Shown in pieces: positions 1 to 10,800 of a stretch of 64,000 nucleotides of DNA. The translations under genes were made by a program, and so were the position numbers. The DNA is from Saposhnikovia divaricata. Its lineage: Eukaryota; Streptophyta; Magnoliopsida; Apiales; Apiaceae. The stretch lies in NCBI GenBank assembly GCA_036435485.1, contig CM071600.1:46869546-46933545 (forward strand), written 5' to 3'. The notes under the pieces were generated by a model. The model had not been told where the DNA came from. It saw only the letters and a list, made by a program, of their open reading frames with translations, and did no database searches. Within the stretch, counting starts at the first letter, position 1. The number at the start of each line of letters is the position of its first letter.

Positions 1-2
1 AA

Positions 3-308
3 ATTGAATTTTTAATCCGGAAGAGAAAGTTAAACAAGTTCACTAAGGGTGAAGATCGTGGAACCCAGAAAAGGGATTATGATAGAAGAGACAATGATAG
101 GAGGGATAACGATCGTGATCGTAACCCACATCCTAGAGGGCCAGTAATCAATATGATTTGGGGAGGCCCAAAAGCGGCCGGCACTACCCGAAACTCTCGA
201 AAGGCCTATGCTAGAGAAGTGATGCACATCGTAGGAGAAGCCCCGAAACGTGCTAAGACCGAGATAGTAATTGGTTTTGATGATTCGGACCTTGAAATTC
301 CCCCATGA
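3..308 (+). pseudogene. Gypsy gag C-terminus (fragment)
   Basis: Frame 3 reads without a stop from the window edge to a TGA at 306-308. The product is very rich in Arg, Asp and Asn (repeats of the type DRRDND), followed by the conserved stretch PVINMIWGGP and a linker of the kind that precedes protease in Tat elements. A frameshift near 290-296 moves the continuing protein into frame 1, where the expected KFPHDDPLVI stretch resumes. The upstream zinc knuckle lies outside the window. It is a fragment of the capsid polyprotein and non-functional. Confidence 0.8.
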
Positions 309-3242
309 CGACCCGTTGGTCATAACTCCTGTAATTGGAAACTCAGAAGTGAAGCGGGTCCTGATAGACAATGGAGCTTCTGTTGATATCTTGTTTCATG
401 ACACTTTTGTAAAAATGGGGTACACTGACTCTCAATTGACCCCGACTAACATGCCTATCTACGGGTTTAACGGAGTTGAGTCCAAGGTTGAAGGGACTAT
501 TCAGCTGTCCGTGACAATAGGGCAAGAACCTAAGGAAGCCACCCAGATGTTGAATTTTCTGGTGATTAAGGCTACCTCGACGTACAATGCAATCTTGAGG
601 AAGACTGGACTTCATGCGTTCAAGGCTGTTGCCTCTACCTATCACATGAAGGTCAAATTTCCAACCAGGAATGGTGTTGGGGAACAGAAAGGAGATCAGA
701 AAATGGCCAGGAGTTGCTATGTGGCTGCTTTGAGAGCTGATGGAGCCGGGGGGCAGGTACTCCCGATTGAAGACATGGATGTCCGTGGTGATGATGAACA
801 CCGAGGAAGGCCAGTAGAGGACTTGGTTCCCATACCTCTAGAGTTGGGCGACCCTGGAAAAGTTACTTATGTAGGAGCTTCTCTGAAGGAACCCTTGAAG
901 GGCGAATTGATAACATTCTTACAAGAAAACAGTGATGTGTTTGCTTGGACAGCGGCTGATATGCCAGGGATTGATCCCCAACTCATAACTCATAAATTGA
1001 ATTTCGATCCCAAGCGAAAGACCATAAAGCAGAAGAAGAGGAATTTTGCTCCAGAAAGGCAAGAGGCCATTAAGCAAGAGGTGGACAAACTCTTGGAAGC
1101 TGGTTTTATTGAGGAGATTTAGTTCCATGAATGGTTGGCTAACCCTGTAATGGTCAAGAAAGCCAACAGTAAGTGGATGATGTGAATAGACTTCACCGAC
1201 TTGAATGACGCCTGCCCTAAGGATTGCTTCCCTTTACCAAGGATTGACACATTAATAGATGCCACGGCTGGGCACGAAATGTTGAGTTTCATGGATGGAT
1301 TCAGTGGCTACAATCAGATTAGGATGCACAAGGATGACATCCCAAAGGTATCCTTCATAACTGACTTTGGTGTTTTCTACTACCTTGTTATGGCTTTTGG
1401 TCTAAAGAATGCAGGAGCTACCTATCAACGACTGGTGAATAAGATATTCGCCCATCTGATTGGAAAAAACATGGAGGTCTATGTTAATGATATGCTGGTT
1501 AAAAGCTTGGTCAAGGCGGACCATATTAAGCACCACAGAGAGGCATTCGAAGTGCTGAGGCACCATAAAATGATGTTGAATCCAGCCAAGTGCGCCTTTG
1601 GCGTTGAATCGGGCAAATTTTTGGGTCTGATGGTTTCAAAGAGAGGCATAGAAGCCAACCCTGACAAGATCAAAGTGATTCTGGACATGGAACCACCCCG
1701 TTCAATACGGGATGTACAGAAGTTAACAGGCCGAGTGGCAGCCCTAGGGAGATTCATCTCCAAATCAGGGGACAAGTGCTTGCCTTTCTTCCAAGCATTA
1801 AAGAAGGTGAAAAATTTTGAATGGACTCCTCAGAGCTAAGAGGCCTTTGAACAGCTGAAGAAATACATGGTCGAAGCCCCGCTGTTGACCAAACCAAGCC
1901 CTGGGGAGACTCTTTACCTATACCTGGCGGTATCTGAACAAGCCCTGAGTGCTGTCCTCATTCGGGAAGAGGAGAAAGTCCAGAAACCTATCTACTATGT
2001 GAGCAAAGTGTTGCATGGGGCTGAGTTGAATTACTGACCCATAAGAAAGTTTGCTTTGGCATTAGTAACTGCCTCGAGGAAGTTGCGGCCTTACTTCCAG
2101 GCACATAAGATTCAAGTTCTGACAAACCAGCAGTTGAGAAACATATTGCATAGCCCTAAGGCCAGTGGAAGGCTAATCAAGTGGGCGATTGAGTTAGGAG
2201 AGTTTGATATCACATATAAGCCTCGGACAGCCATTAAGGCTCAGGCATTGGCTGACTTCGTGGTTGAATGCACTATTAACAACCAAGAAGTCGGGGGGCA
2301 AGAGATAGTGACTACCCCTAGGTAAGAGAAAAAAGAAGAGGAACTTACACCTGATCTGAAGGAATATTGGGTGCTCTATTTTGATGGAGCATCAAAAACA
2401 AAATCTAGTGGTGCAGGTTTTATTTTGCAAAGCCCCGATGGGTTCACAGTTGAGTATGCTTTAAAGTTGGATTTTCCTACTACCAACAATGAGGCGGAGT
2501 ATGAGGCATTAATAGCTGGTTTGGGTTTGGCTAGAATCATGAGGGTCAAAAATCTCAAAGTTTGTGGAGATTCAAGGCTTGTGGTATCACAAGTAAATTG
2601 TGAATTCGAAGCTAAGGACGAGACTATGGCAAAATACCTGAGAGTCGTAAAGGCTGTTATGGCTCAGTTTGAGGAGTGCTATGTTGAGCACATTCCGAGA
2701 GAAGAAAACATTAAGGCCGATGCCCTGTCTAAGTTCGCTTCTTCCGAGATAGAAAATTATGCTGGGAGTGTCTACTTTCAGGTCTTGAAGGCCCCGACCG
2801 TTAACTCAAAATTAGTGGCACCAATTGATATAGGGGGCTCTTGGATAGATCCTATCAAGGCTCACCTTGAAATCGGGTGGCTCCCAGACAATGCCTTGGA
2901 GGCACGAAAACTTTCAGTAAGAGCATTGAGATACGCTTTGATTGAGGACATTCTGTACAAAAGGTCGTTCGTCATCCCATACTTGAAGTGTTTAAGGCCT
3001 CAAGAGGCAAGAGAAGCATTGGAGGAAGTTCATGAAGGGATCTGTGGGCAACACTTGGGGGGCAGAGCCCTAGCTCACAAGATCATTCGTTTAGGGTTCT
3101 ATTGGCCGGAGATGTTGGCTGATGCACAAGACTATGTCAAGAGATGTGAGAGATGTCAAAAACATGCTCCAATTGTAAGGCAACCGCCTGAGATGTTAAC
3201 TTCAATTAACTCTCCCATTCCGTTTGCGATGTGGGGGATGGA
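271..3242 (+). pseudogene. Gypsy pol: protease, RT, two RNase H domains, partial integrase
   Basis: All in frame 1, interrupted by stops at 1120, 1183, 1837, 2035 and 2323. The protease motif VLIDNGAS lies at about 360-385. Reverse transcriptase runs from about 1080 to 1830. Its catalytic YVDD box is changed to YVND (codons near 1482-1493), which removes one metal-binding Asp. The first RNase H/connection domain runs from about 1840 to 2310 and ends in ALADFVVE. A second RNase H follows at about 2370-2740 (YFDGAS start, NNEAEYEAL, KADALSKFAS). The integrase His/Cys zinc finger (HEGICGQH ... CERCQKH) is at about 3030-3165. The sequence ends at MWGMD, before the DDE core. Several lesions look like C-to-T or G-to-A changes, as expected for methylated, silenced transposons. 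Confidence 0.9.
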
Positions 3243-4505
3243 TATTTATTTTTTCAATTATTTATTTTTCTATTCTTCTCTCTCCTCTCACTTTACACAC
3301 AAATATTATTAGTTTATTGTCCACTTTTCTTTCCTTCCTCATTCTCTTTCTCCTCTCCATTCATTTATTATTTTACATTTTTTCCCTCAATTCTTCTTTT
3401 CCTTTCTAAATATCTCATTCACTTTTTTTCTTATCATCCATTATTTCTATTTAAATTTAAATTTGTATTTATTCCATTTCATAATTATCAAAATTTTCTC
3501 AAATGTAATTTTTTTTAATTTCTATTATATTATTTTTTGTAAATAATAGTATAAGCCGAACAAAATTTAATTCTCATCAAATTCATATTTCATACTTTTT
3601 TTTGTATATCTACAACTTTCAACATACTGTAATTTTTTTGTCATGATTATTTAAATCATATATAGCATTTTTAATTAATTATCCTTATTTGATATAACAG
3701 TTTATATAAATAATTAAAGTGTTATACTCTAAAATATTATTTTATTATAAGTTGAAATACTTTGATTATGTAAAAATGTTATTTTAGTTATTATTATCCC
3801 ACTTATACTATATTTATAAAATAAATCGAATAGAACTTAATATTTCATTCTAAAAATATAAAATGTAACTAAACATAATCTAAAAAAGAAGTTATATATA
3901 ATATATGAGAAAAAAAAGTTTTTGCCTAATCCAAAAATTAATACCTAATCAATTGAATTAATTTTTATTAGAATGTTGAAAATCTAACTAACATAAATGA
4001 AAATTAATTATTATGAACAAGATTTGTACTCATGTACATTATATTTTCTCCAAAATTAACTATTTCAAACTTCAATAAATATATTTGACAAAAAAAAACT
4101 AACAAATATAAAAATTAATTCTACTAAATACAATAATAATAACATATTAATTTTTTTGAAAGTATTTAAAAATATATTATTTACAAATTTATATTCAATC
4201 TATCCGAATTTTTTCACTTTTTTTTAATGTTTCTCCCAACATTATTTGATCCATTACTTAACTCACTTTTTTTTAATTTTTCCCATTATCTTTAAAATCG
4301 TGCATAGATATTATCTAGATTTTGAAACAAACATAGCCGACTTCTCCCGTGAGGCCGCAAGAACAATCAATTTAAACGCATCAGTGATTTAAAAGCCTAA
4401 TGTCCAAGTTCCAGTTGGGCTTTCTAATGGGCTTCGAGGAGGTCGGTCACGACAGAGGAACAACTGTATGAAAGGCTCTGTGTCGGTCATTTTAGTTTTT
4501 ATTTT
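3243..4505. other. AT-rich intergenic region, no gene seen
   Basis: Pyrimidine-rich (3250-3480) and then strongly AT-rich sequence after the broken Gypsy element. The small open frames at the left end are low-complexity Phe/Ser/Leu strings and not credible genes. A less AT-rich island at about 4330-4500 shows no recognisable gene or RNA. This part lies outside the duplicated unit, so it is the unique left flank. Confidence 0.6.
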
Positions 4506-4515
4506 TTACTACATA

Positions 4516-4892
4516 GGCTAGCGTTCAAATAGAAACCAACCTTAGAATAGAAACTAGAAACCTACACTAAATAAATTATATTTCATTTATTTTAATGGCC
4601 CCGCTAGGGGCAACATCACAAAAAACGTTTAAAATTCTTGGCTCTATTCAACAAAAATATAAAAAAAAATTTTAGAAAAAGTTACTGTTCACGTGCCACG
4701 TCATCACTTGAACAGCAACTTTTTTTTAAATTTTTTTTTATTTTTTTATATTTTTGTTGAATAGAGACAATAATTTTAAACGTTTTTTGTATTGGAGTAC
4801 CCCTAATTTGATCATTAGATTAGCTTGAAATATTTAATTTAGGTTTAGTTTCTAATTTCTATTCTAAGTTAGTTTCTATTAGAACAAGACCC
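4516..4892. mobile_element. MULE-like MITE (outer), split by a second MITE
   Basis: The ends are long imperfect inverted repeats: GGCTAGCGTTCAAATAG on the left and the complement of GGGTCTTGTTCTAATAG on the right, continuing with a shared AGAAACYAAC...TTAGAATAG stretch. The flanks TTACTACATA (4506-4515) and TTGTTACATA (4893-4902) look like a 9-10 bp target-site duplication with two mismatches, the size expected for Mutator-like elements. It has no coding capacity. The inner element at 4607-4803 sits in its centre. Confidence 0.7.
4607..4803. mobile_element. Fold-back MITE nested in the 4516-4892 element
   Basis: The two halves are near-perfect complements, with ends GGGGCAAC and GTACCCC. Shared arms include AAAAAACGTTTAAAAT and CTCTATTCAACAAAAATA. 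The whole 197 bp can fold into one hairpin with its turn near 4690-4705. The flanks CTA/TAA allow a 2-3 bp target duplication. No coding capacity. Confidence 0.7.
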
Positions 4893-4902
4893 TTGTTACA
4901 TA

Positions 4903-5408
4903 ATCGGTCATTTTAGTTGCTAAAACTTAAAAGCATAAAATGGAAGTCGACAATCTGCTTCTAGAAATAAATAATAATTGGACTTGTAAAAGTTAATATT
5001 CTGGATTGCTCAAATGGGACCCAAATGTGCAAAAAAAAAAGAAAAAAAACCCCATTAAAGTTCGGTATAACGTATGACAACTTCCGATTTTTCTCCTCAC
5101 TTGTCCATCAATTTCATAATCACTATTTGAAAACTAGTAGTATATCTTTTGAATTGAATTCTCTAGTTTGGACCCGTAAGTAATTCGCAAATAATTTCCG
5201 TACCAAACCACAACCCCCAGTTTCATATTAAAATTAACACAAAAAGGTCACAAGGGCATCTAGTTTTTTTCTACAAATATATACATTATATGAAGGAAAG
5301 AAAATTGTCTAAATTCGTGCAAGTTGAACTTCAAAATGGATGTGTCACCGAATTTTATTGTTGTTGTGAATGGATTTTGATGTAATTATGGGTCGTAGTC
5401 ATTTATAA
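4903..5408. other. Intergenic, start of duplicated unit; no gene seen
   Basis: Non-coding sequence. The duplicated part (from 4934) includes an A-rich run at about 5031-5048. Copy 2 counterpart: 36722-37196. I see no promoter, RNA gene or transposon end here. Confidence 0.5.
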
Positions 5409-5531
5409 GGGCAAGTCAAATGCTTGATGCTATATTACTATTGCTATTGCTATTGCTATTGTTATAATATAGAATCAAAAAGTGAATTTTGGTGTTAAAA
5501 TAAAACTCTACCTCCAAAGCTAATTCTATAA

Positions 5532-6077
5532 GAGCATATCCAAGGGTGAAATGTAAAATTGTTAGCTAAAATGATTATCTATATTGAATATGTAAAATTT
5601 TAGCTAAGAGGAGGTATATGTACTCCAATGGGGTTATCTATAATTATACTTAGCTTACTCAGTTATAATACCACTCAAAGTGGTGTCTGAGGAGGGTAGC
5701 TGTACGCAGACCATGCCCCTATACAATAGGGATTTCCGAAGGAAACCCGGCCATTACAAATACAGAAAGGAAACCTAATACAAACTAAGAAACTCACGCA
5801 CACGCAGGAGTCGAACCCCTGACCTCCTTCAAAGGAGGCCAGTGGCTCAACCACTGCACCAACATGTTGTTGGCTTATCTATAATTATAATCATCTAAAA
5901 TTATACATAAGAGGTTTATGGGTTCAACAAATATAGAAGACCAAATATGATTATCTATATTTTTTGCTAAGGGGAAAGAAGGTTGGAGTACCTCAATTTA
6001 TAGATATCATCTAAAAGGTGCCACATAGATGCCACTTAGATAATATAGCTAAGGGGTCTTTCCCCTTGGAGATGCTC
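5532..6077. mobile_element. PIF/Harbinger-type MITE interrupted by a SINE, copy 1
   Basis: TIRs GAGCATATCCAAGG and the complement of CCTTGGAGATGCTC, with TAA target duplications at 5529-5531 and 6078-6080. The SINE at 5649-5874 with its 15-bp duplication accounts for about 240 bp, leaving a native MITE near 305 bp. Confidence 0.8.
5649..5874 (-). mobile_element. tRNA-derived SINE (Au-like), copy 1
   Basis: Read on the minus strand it starts near 5874. It has a Pol III A-box-like TGGTGCAGTGGTTGAG and a B-box GGTTCGACTCC. Its tail region contains GTCTGCGTACAGCTACC and a short CCACTTTGAGTGG stem, as in plant Au-type SINEs. A perfect 15-bp target duplication, TTATCTATAATTATA, flanks it (5634-5648 and 5875-5889). 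The Au assignment rests on remembered tail motifs; the SINE nature rests on the boxes and the duplication. Confidence 0.8.
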
Positions 6078-6272
6078 TAACTAGTTTCAAATTTAACCAA
6101 TTCTTTTAACTTTTACCTAACTCTTTTAACTTCTATTGAATATTCTTTACAAACTAATCTCATTCTAGTTAAATGATAATGTGGCATGGATGCATAAATG
6201 CATTCTTGGTTTCAAATTTAGCACCAAGGATGCATAATATAGCAATAGCATCAAGGATGCATCCAACTATAA

Positions 6273-6648
6273 GAGCAACTCCAATGCTCTTCCCTTTCTT
6301 TAATCCCTAAAATAGGGATTATTAAAAATATAGGTAATGAAAATTATGTTTCACTCCAATCATATACCCTATATTCATACCCTATATTTTAAAAGTAATT
6401 TTTAGTGTAGTTTTTTGAAATTTAAATTTTGAATATTCTTATAAATTAACCAATGAGGTGGAGGATAGATGAGGTGGAGGATATAGGGGATCTAATTTTG
6501 ATCCCTCAAATAAGGGGTTATATTTTCTCTCCCCTAAAAAATAAAGGGGATGAGGGGTAGGGTTGGAGCTTTATTTTTAAACTAAAATCCCTATATTTGT
6601 CCACCTAGGCACATTATAGGTAAGGAACATGTATGGTTGGAGTTGCTC
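6273..6648. mobile_element. PIF/Harbinger-type MITE present only in copy 1
   Basis: A 376-bp insertion with TIRs GAGCAACTCCAA and TTGGAGTTGCTC, flanked by TAA on both sides (6270-6272 and 6649-6651). Copy 2 has the unoccupied site with a single TAA at 38057-38059. This is the largest difference between the two units. No coding capacity. Confidence 0.92.
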
Positions 6649-6737
6649 TAACATTTCTTTGGATATGAGTTTTTTAGCACTTGGTGCTATAATATAGCAA
6701 TAGCACCAAGGATGGCATTGCATTGGACTTGTTCTAA

Positions 6738-7736
6738 GGGTGTATAGATTGTAAAATGTTCAATTTCTTAAGTTTTGAGACTGTTTTCCAAATTTCCAGT
6801 GGCCGGTTTCTGATCGTTTTCCAGATTACGGTCAGTTTAACGTCCGTCAGAATCTTTTAAATGAAAGGATCAAAATCAGAAAAATTCAAAAATTTAATTA
6901 TGTAAAGTATGAAAATTTTCGTTCAGGGACTAAAATAATAAAGTCGGTATAATTTAAGGAATATAAAATTTATTTTTTCTAATTATTTAGATTAGAGGGA
7001 AAGAAGGCTGAGGGTGAGAAGAGAGATAGGAAAGAGAGAAGGTCGGTATACATGTGCAAAAACCACTACGCAAAAAATTGAAAGAGCCTCCGGTTTTCAA
7101 CAATCGGCCATGCAATAAGAAGTAAGAGCCATTAGGAGTGACCAATTAGTAAACCAACACATTCAAAACCTGTAAGAACCATTAGGAGTGAACCAACACA
7201 TTCAAACAAAACCAACCACTTTGTGATTGTGCAATAGTAATTAATAGTAGATTATTCATAAAAGTTGCAATGGACTATAATTATCTAGATTAGATTTTAC
7301 AACAAAATATCAACTTTTTCCAAGTTCTTTACGTTGGATTTTTTCACGAAGATCAAGGATTATGATTAAAATAAATGAAGTAATGGATGTAATAGTGATT
7401 TTATTGTTAAAATAAGTGTAGTATTGAGTGTAATAGTGATTTTATTGTTAAAATAAGTGGAGTAGTGGGTGTAATAGTGTAAAGTATTGAAAAAGTAGAG
7501 TGAAGTAGTGGATGTAATAATATATTTTATTATTAAAAATTACTATTTATAGTATGTAAAAAAAATGAGAGGGACGTTCCCAAATAAAAACGTAAAGAAA
7601 TGAGAGGGCTGGAGGGTCAAAACCGAATTGTCCTAAACCAGCTGCATAGGTTGTATCTATTCATGTTACTACTACAATACAATCCTAGTATCCTACAAAC
7701 CCACAGTGTTAAATAGAAAACCATTCACACTAACAC
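6738..7736 (+). promoter_or_regulatory. PDC upstream region with AAACCA motifs, copy 1
   Basis: About 1 kb between the nested MITEs and the PDC TATA box. The hexamer AAACCA occurs on the + strand at 7060, 7151, 7209, 7635 and 7718, more than expected by chance for this base composition. It is the complement of the TGGTTT core of plant anaerobic response elements known from ADH1 promoters. Function is inferred only. A 41-bp tandem repeat lies at 7366-7488. Copy 2 counterpart: 38146-39145. Confidence 0.4.
7366..7488. repeat. 41-bp tandem repeat, three units, in the PDC promoter, copy 1
   Basis: Units begin at 7366, 7407 and 7448 with TTAAAATAA and share AGTGTAATAGTGATTTTATT. A degenerate fourth unit (AGTGGATGTAATAATATATT) follows to about 7530. 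It lies 250-370 bp upstream of the TATA box. Confidence 0.8.
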
Positions 7737-7743
7737 TATATAA
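7737..7743 (+). promoter_or_regulatory. TATA box of PDC, copy 1
   Basis: TATATAA, 107 bp upstream of the start codon, in the context CACTATATAAACA. An AAACCA motif lies 14 bp upstream (7718-7723). A transcription start near 7770 would give an approximately 80-nt leader. Confidence 0.65.
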
Positions 7744-7849
7744 ACAATACCACCTTTGTACAAAATCACTACTTCAATAATCTCAAAGAACTTCAAAAAT
7801 TCATCCACACCCCATTAAAATTCATCAAAAAGGGTCAAAGAATTACCCA

Positions 7850-10800
7850 ATGGGATCCGCAAATCAAGTAGGTGCAATATCGCCGGCGCCGGTGATCCCC
7901 GCCGGAACATTCACCGGAACTCTAGGCCGTCACCTAGCTCGCCGCCTAGTCCAAATCGGAGTAAAAGACGTCTTCTCAGTTGCCGGTGACTTCAACTTAA
8001 TTCTACTAGACCATCTCGTCAACGAGCCGGAGCTCAATCTTGTAGGTTGCTGTAACGAGCTCAACGCCGGTTATGCTGCTGACGGATACGCACGAGCAAA
8101 AGGCGTGGGTGCTTGTGTTGTGACTTTTACTGTTGGTGGGCTAAGTGTTTTGAACGCGATCGCTGGTGCTTATAGTGAGAATTTGCCGGTGATATGTATT
8201 GTTGGTGGGCCCAACTCAAATGATTATGGGACTAATAGGATACTTCATCATACTATTGGGTTGCCTGATTTTAGTCAGGAGCTTCGTTGCTTTCAGACAG
8301 TCACTTGTGCCCAGGTTAGCTATTTCAAAGTTGGTGTAGGTGTGTGTATTATTTATTTTTGCTTATGATTGAAATTAAAAGGTACATTTTTGCTGCATTG
8401 TGTTATGTATAAATACTTGGGTCCTTTTCAGCAACATACATTTGTTGTAGCATAGCAGATCATACGATGATCATTTATGTGTTCGTGTAAAGTAAATTTT
8501 TTTGGTGTGAATACACAAGGGTCCAATTATTTGCTAGTGTTACATAAATCGTTTTGTGTACGCATGGCCTGTGTTTGTATTAAATAACTAGTTTATTTAA
8601 TTGACAGGAACTACAAAGATTAGTTAAATTAGTATGGTAGTAGCATTTATAGCAAGCAGCTTTGGACCTACAATAAGATCTTGTTGGCAGGTAGCTCTAA
8701 ATGTTGGAGTAATCAGTATCTAAAAATGGTAGTAACAGTCTGAGGACAACAAAGGTTCTTTGGGGGGATCGAAATACGTCTCATGTGTGAGTTAAAATGC
8801 GTAACGTACTAATTTCACTAACCATTATAGTTTCTGGAATTTAAATATGAATGTGGCCTGACCAGTTTTGGTATTTGAAATGATAATTGGTGGTTGGAAT
8901 GATTTGGTGATGATGCTTGCAACAGGCAGTGGTTAACAACTTGGAAGATGCACACGAGCTGATTGATAATGCAATATCGACTGCTTTGAAGGAGAGCAAA
9001 CCTGTGTATATCAGCGTAAGCTGCAATTTGCCTGGAATTCCTCATCCCACATTTTCTATGGACCCTGTTCCATATTTCCTTGCACCAAAGTAAGTGCTCC
9101 ATCAATTTTCACTACAAGCAGAGGATTTATTGTTATTTTTTTTTAATGTTCGACCGCTAATTAATTATGGCTGCAGAGTACAAAACAGTTTCATAATATA
9201 TATACACAATTGCTTATTGATGATTTGAGAATGGGAGTTACAAAGTAAGTATGATCAATGAGATTATGAGATCAATGATTGTAAAAATTGGTAACATATT
9301 AGTGCTAGACATCCTCATGTGCTATTCAATTTTCGTTAGCAGTGTGCATCACCTCTGCTCTGAACAATATGTTTATACTGCACATTAGTTATCATTTACT
9401 GTCATTGACAGGATAATATTTGTCATAATTCTTTTCATATGTTGTTCTTTTTTGGATTCAACTTCTAGTCCTTTTTTTTTTGTATTTATAGAAGGATGCT
9501 ATTTACTTTTATTTCAGGGTCAGCAATCAATTAGGTTTAGAAGCCGCGGTGGAAGCAACAGCTGAGCTTCTGAATAAGGCTGTGAAGCCTGTCATTGTGG
9601 GAGGACCCAAGCTAAGGGTGGGAAAGGCACAAAAGGCCTTCGAGGAGTTTGCCAATGCTAGCGGGTATCCAATAGCTATCATGCCTTCAGCTAAGGGCTT
9701 GGTTCCAGAGCACCATCCTCACTTCATTGGCACATACTGGGGAGCTGTTAGTACCAGTTTTGTTGGGGAGATAGTGGAATCTGCTGATGCCTATGTCTTT
9801 GTTGGTCCTATCTTTAATGATTACAGCTCAGTTGGGTACTCGCTACTGATAAAAAAAGAGAAAGCCATCATAGTGCAGCCCAATCGTGTAACTATTGGCA
9901 ACGGTCTTTCCTTGGGTTGGGTTTTCATGGCAGATTTCTTAACTGCACTGGCTAAGAAGTTAAAGAAGAACAGTACAGCAATGGACAATTACCGTCGTAT
10001 CTATGTACCTCAAGGTATTGCCCTGAAGCGCGAGAACAGTGAGCCTCTTAGGGTCAGCATACTCTTCAAGCACATACAGGTAAAACCAGTTTCCTGATTG
10101 TTTTTAATATTCTACAGCACATGCTATTGTTTGCATTATGCTTTCCTGGAAAGAGAATTCAGACTTGGACTGTAAACATATACAGTAATTCTAACATCAA
10201 ATACATTTGCTTTCTTGATTATTATGTTTTTTTTACAGTGCTTGTTTTGAATAGTTAAAAGCTTTTAATTTTGAGTTGATAAGTTGCATAGATCCATACC
10301 ATTTTTCCTTTCACTCTATAGAAAATTTTCATTCAGTTATAGTATTGCCTGTTTGATAAGCAAATAAAAGCAGTTCATTTATAGGCAATGCTAAGTGGAG
10401 ATACCGCAGTGATCGCAGAAACGGGGGATTCGTGGTTCAATTGCCAAAAGCTCTCACTTCCTGAAAATTGCGGGTAAATGACACATTCCAGTAAAATGTG
10501 ATCTTCAGATTTTCTATATTGGTAACTTGTCTCGTGCTCCCAACAGTATCTGTTGGTTTACATTTATATTTTCTGAAACTTTATTAATAAATCCAACTAA
10601 TCATGTACTATATTTAATCAGGTATGAGTTCCAGATGCAATATGGGTCTATTGGTTGGTCAGTTGGTGCCACCCTTGGCTATGCCCAGGCTGCTAAAGAC
10701 AAGCGTGTGATTGCCTTTATTGGTGATGGTAGTTTCCAGGTAAGCAATAATGCCGGTTTTAGTTTACTCCCTCCGTCCCACACTACATGTCTATTTGACT

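Larger units (their letters stand above)
1..3242 (+). mobile_element. Decayed Ty3/Gypsy retrotransposon, Tat lineage, internal fragment
   Basis: The window opens inside the gag end of a Gypsy polyprotein and continues through protease, reverse transcriptase, RNase H, a second RNase H and the integrase zinc-finger region. It then stops abruptly at about 3242 and gives way to AT-rich DNA. The second, plant-type RNase H after the normal one is the mark of the Tat/Ogre lineage. No LTR is seen for this copy: the 5' side lies outside the window and the 3' side is truncated before the integrase catalytic core. The reading frame carries one frameshift and five in-frame stops, so it is a dead copy. 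The gag end matches the gag fragment at 34056-34503 on the other strand, so both belong to one family. Confidence 0.93.
5409..6734. mobile_element. PIF/Harbinger-type MITE (outer) carrying further insertions, copy 1
   Basis: The ends GGGCAAGTCAAATGC and the complement of GCATTGGACTTGTTC are inverted repeats flanked by TAA on both sides (5406-5408 and 6735-6737), the 3-bp target site of this superfamily. Copy 2 keeps the canonical GAGC start. Inside are a second MITE (5532-6077) that itself holds a SINE, and a third MITE (6273-6648). Subtracting them leaves a few hundred bases with CTATTG microsatellite-like motifs. Non-coding. Confidence 0.7.

Noticed and set aside
3224..3518. Phe/Ser/Leu-rich open frames after the Gypsy integrase
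   Set aside because: They arise from a pyrimidine-rich low-complexity stretch just past the truncation point.
5780..5870. Possible tRNA gene (B box GGTTCGACTCC and A box on the minus strand)
   Set aside because: No cloverleaf can be drawn; the boxes belong to a SINE with a 15-bp target duplication.
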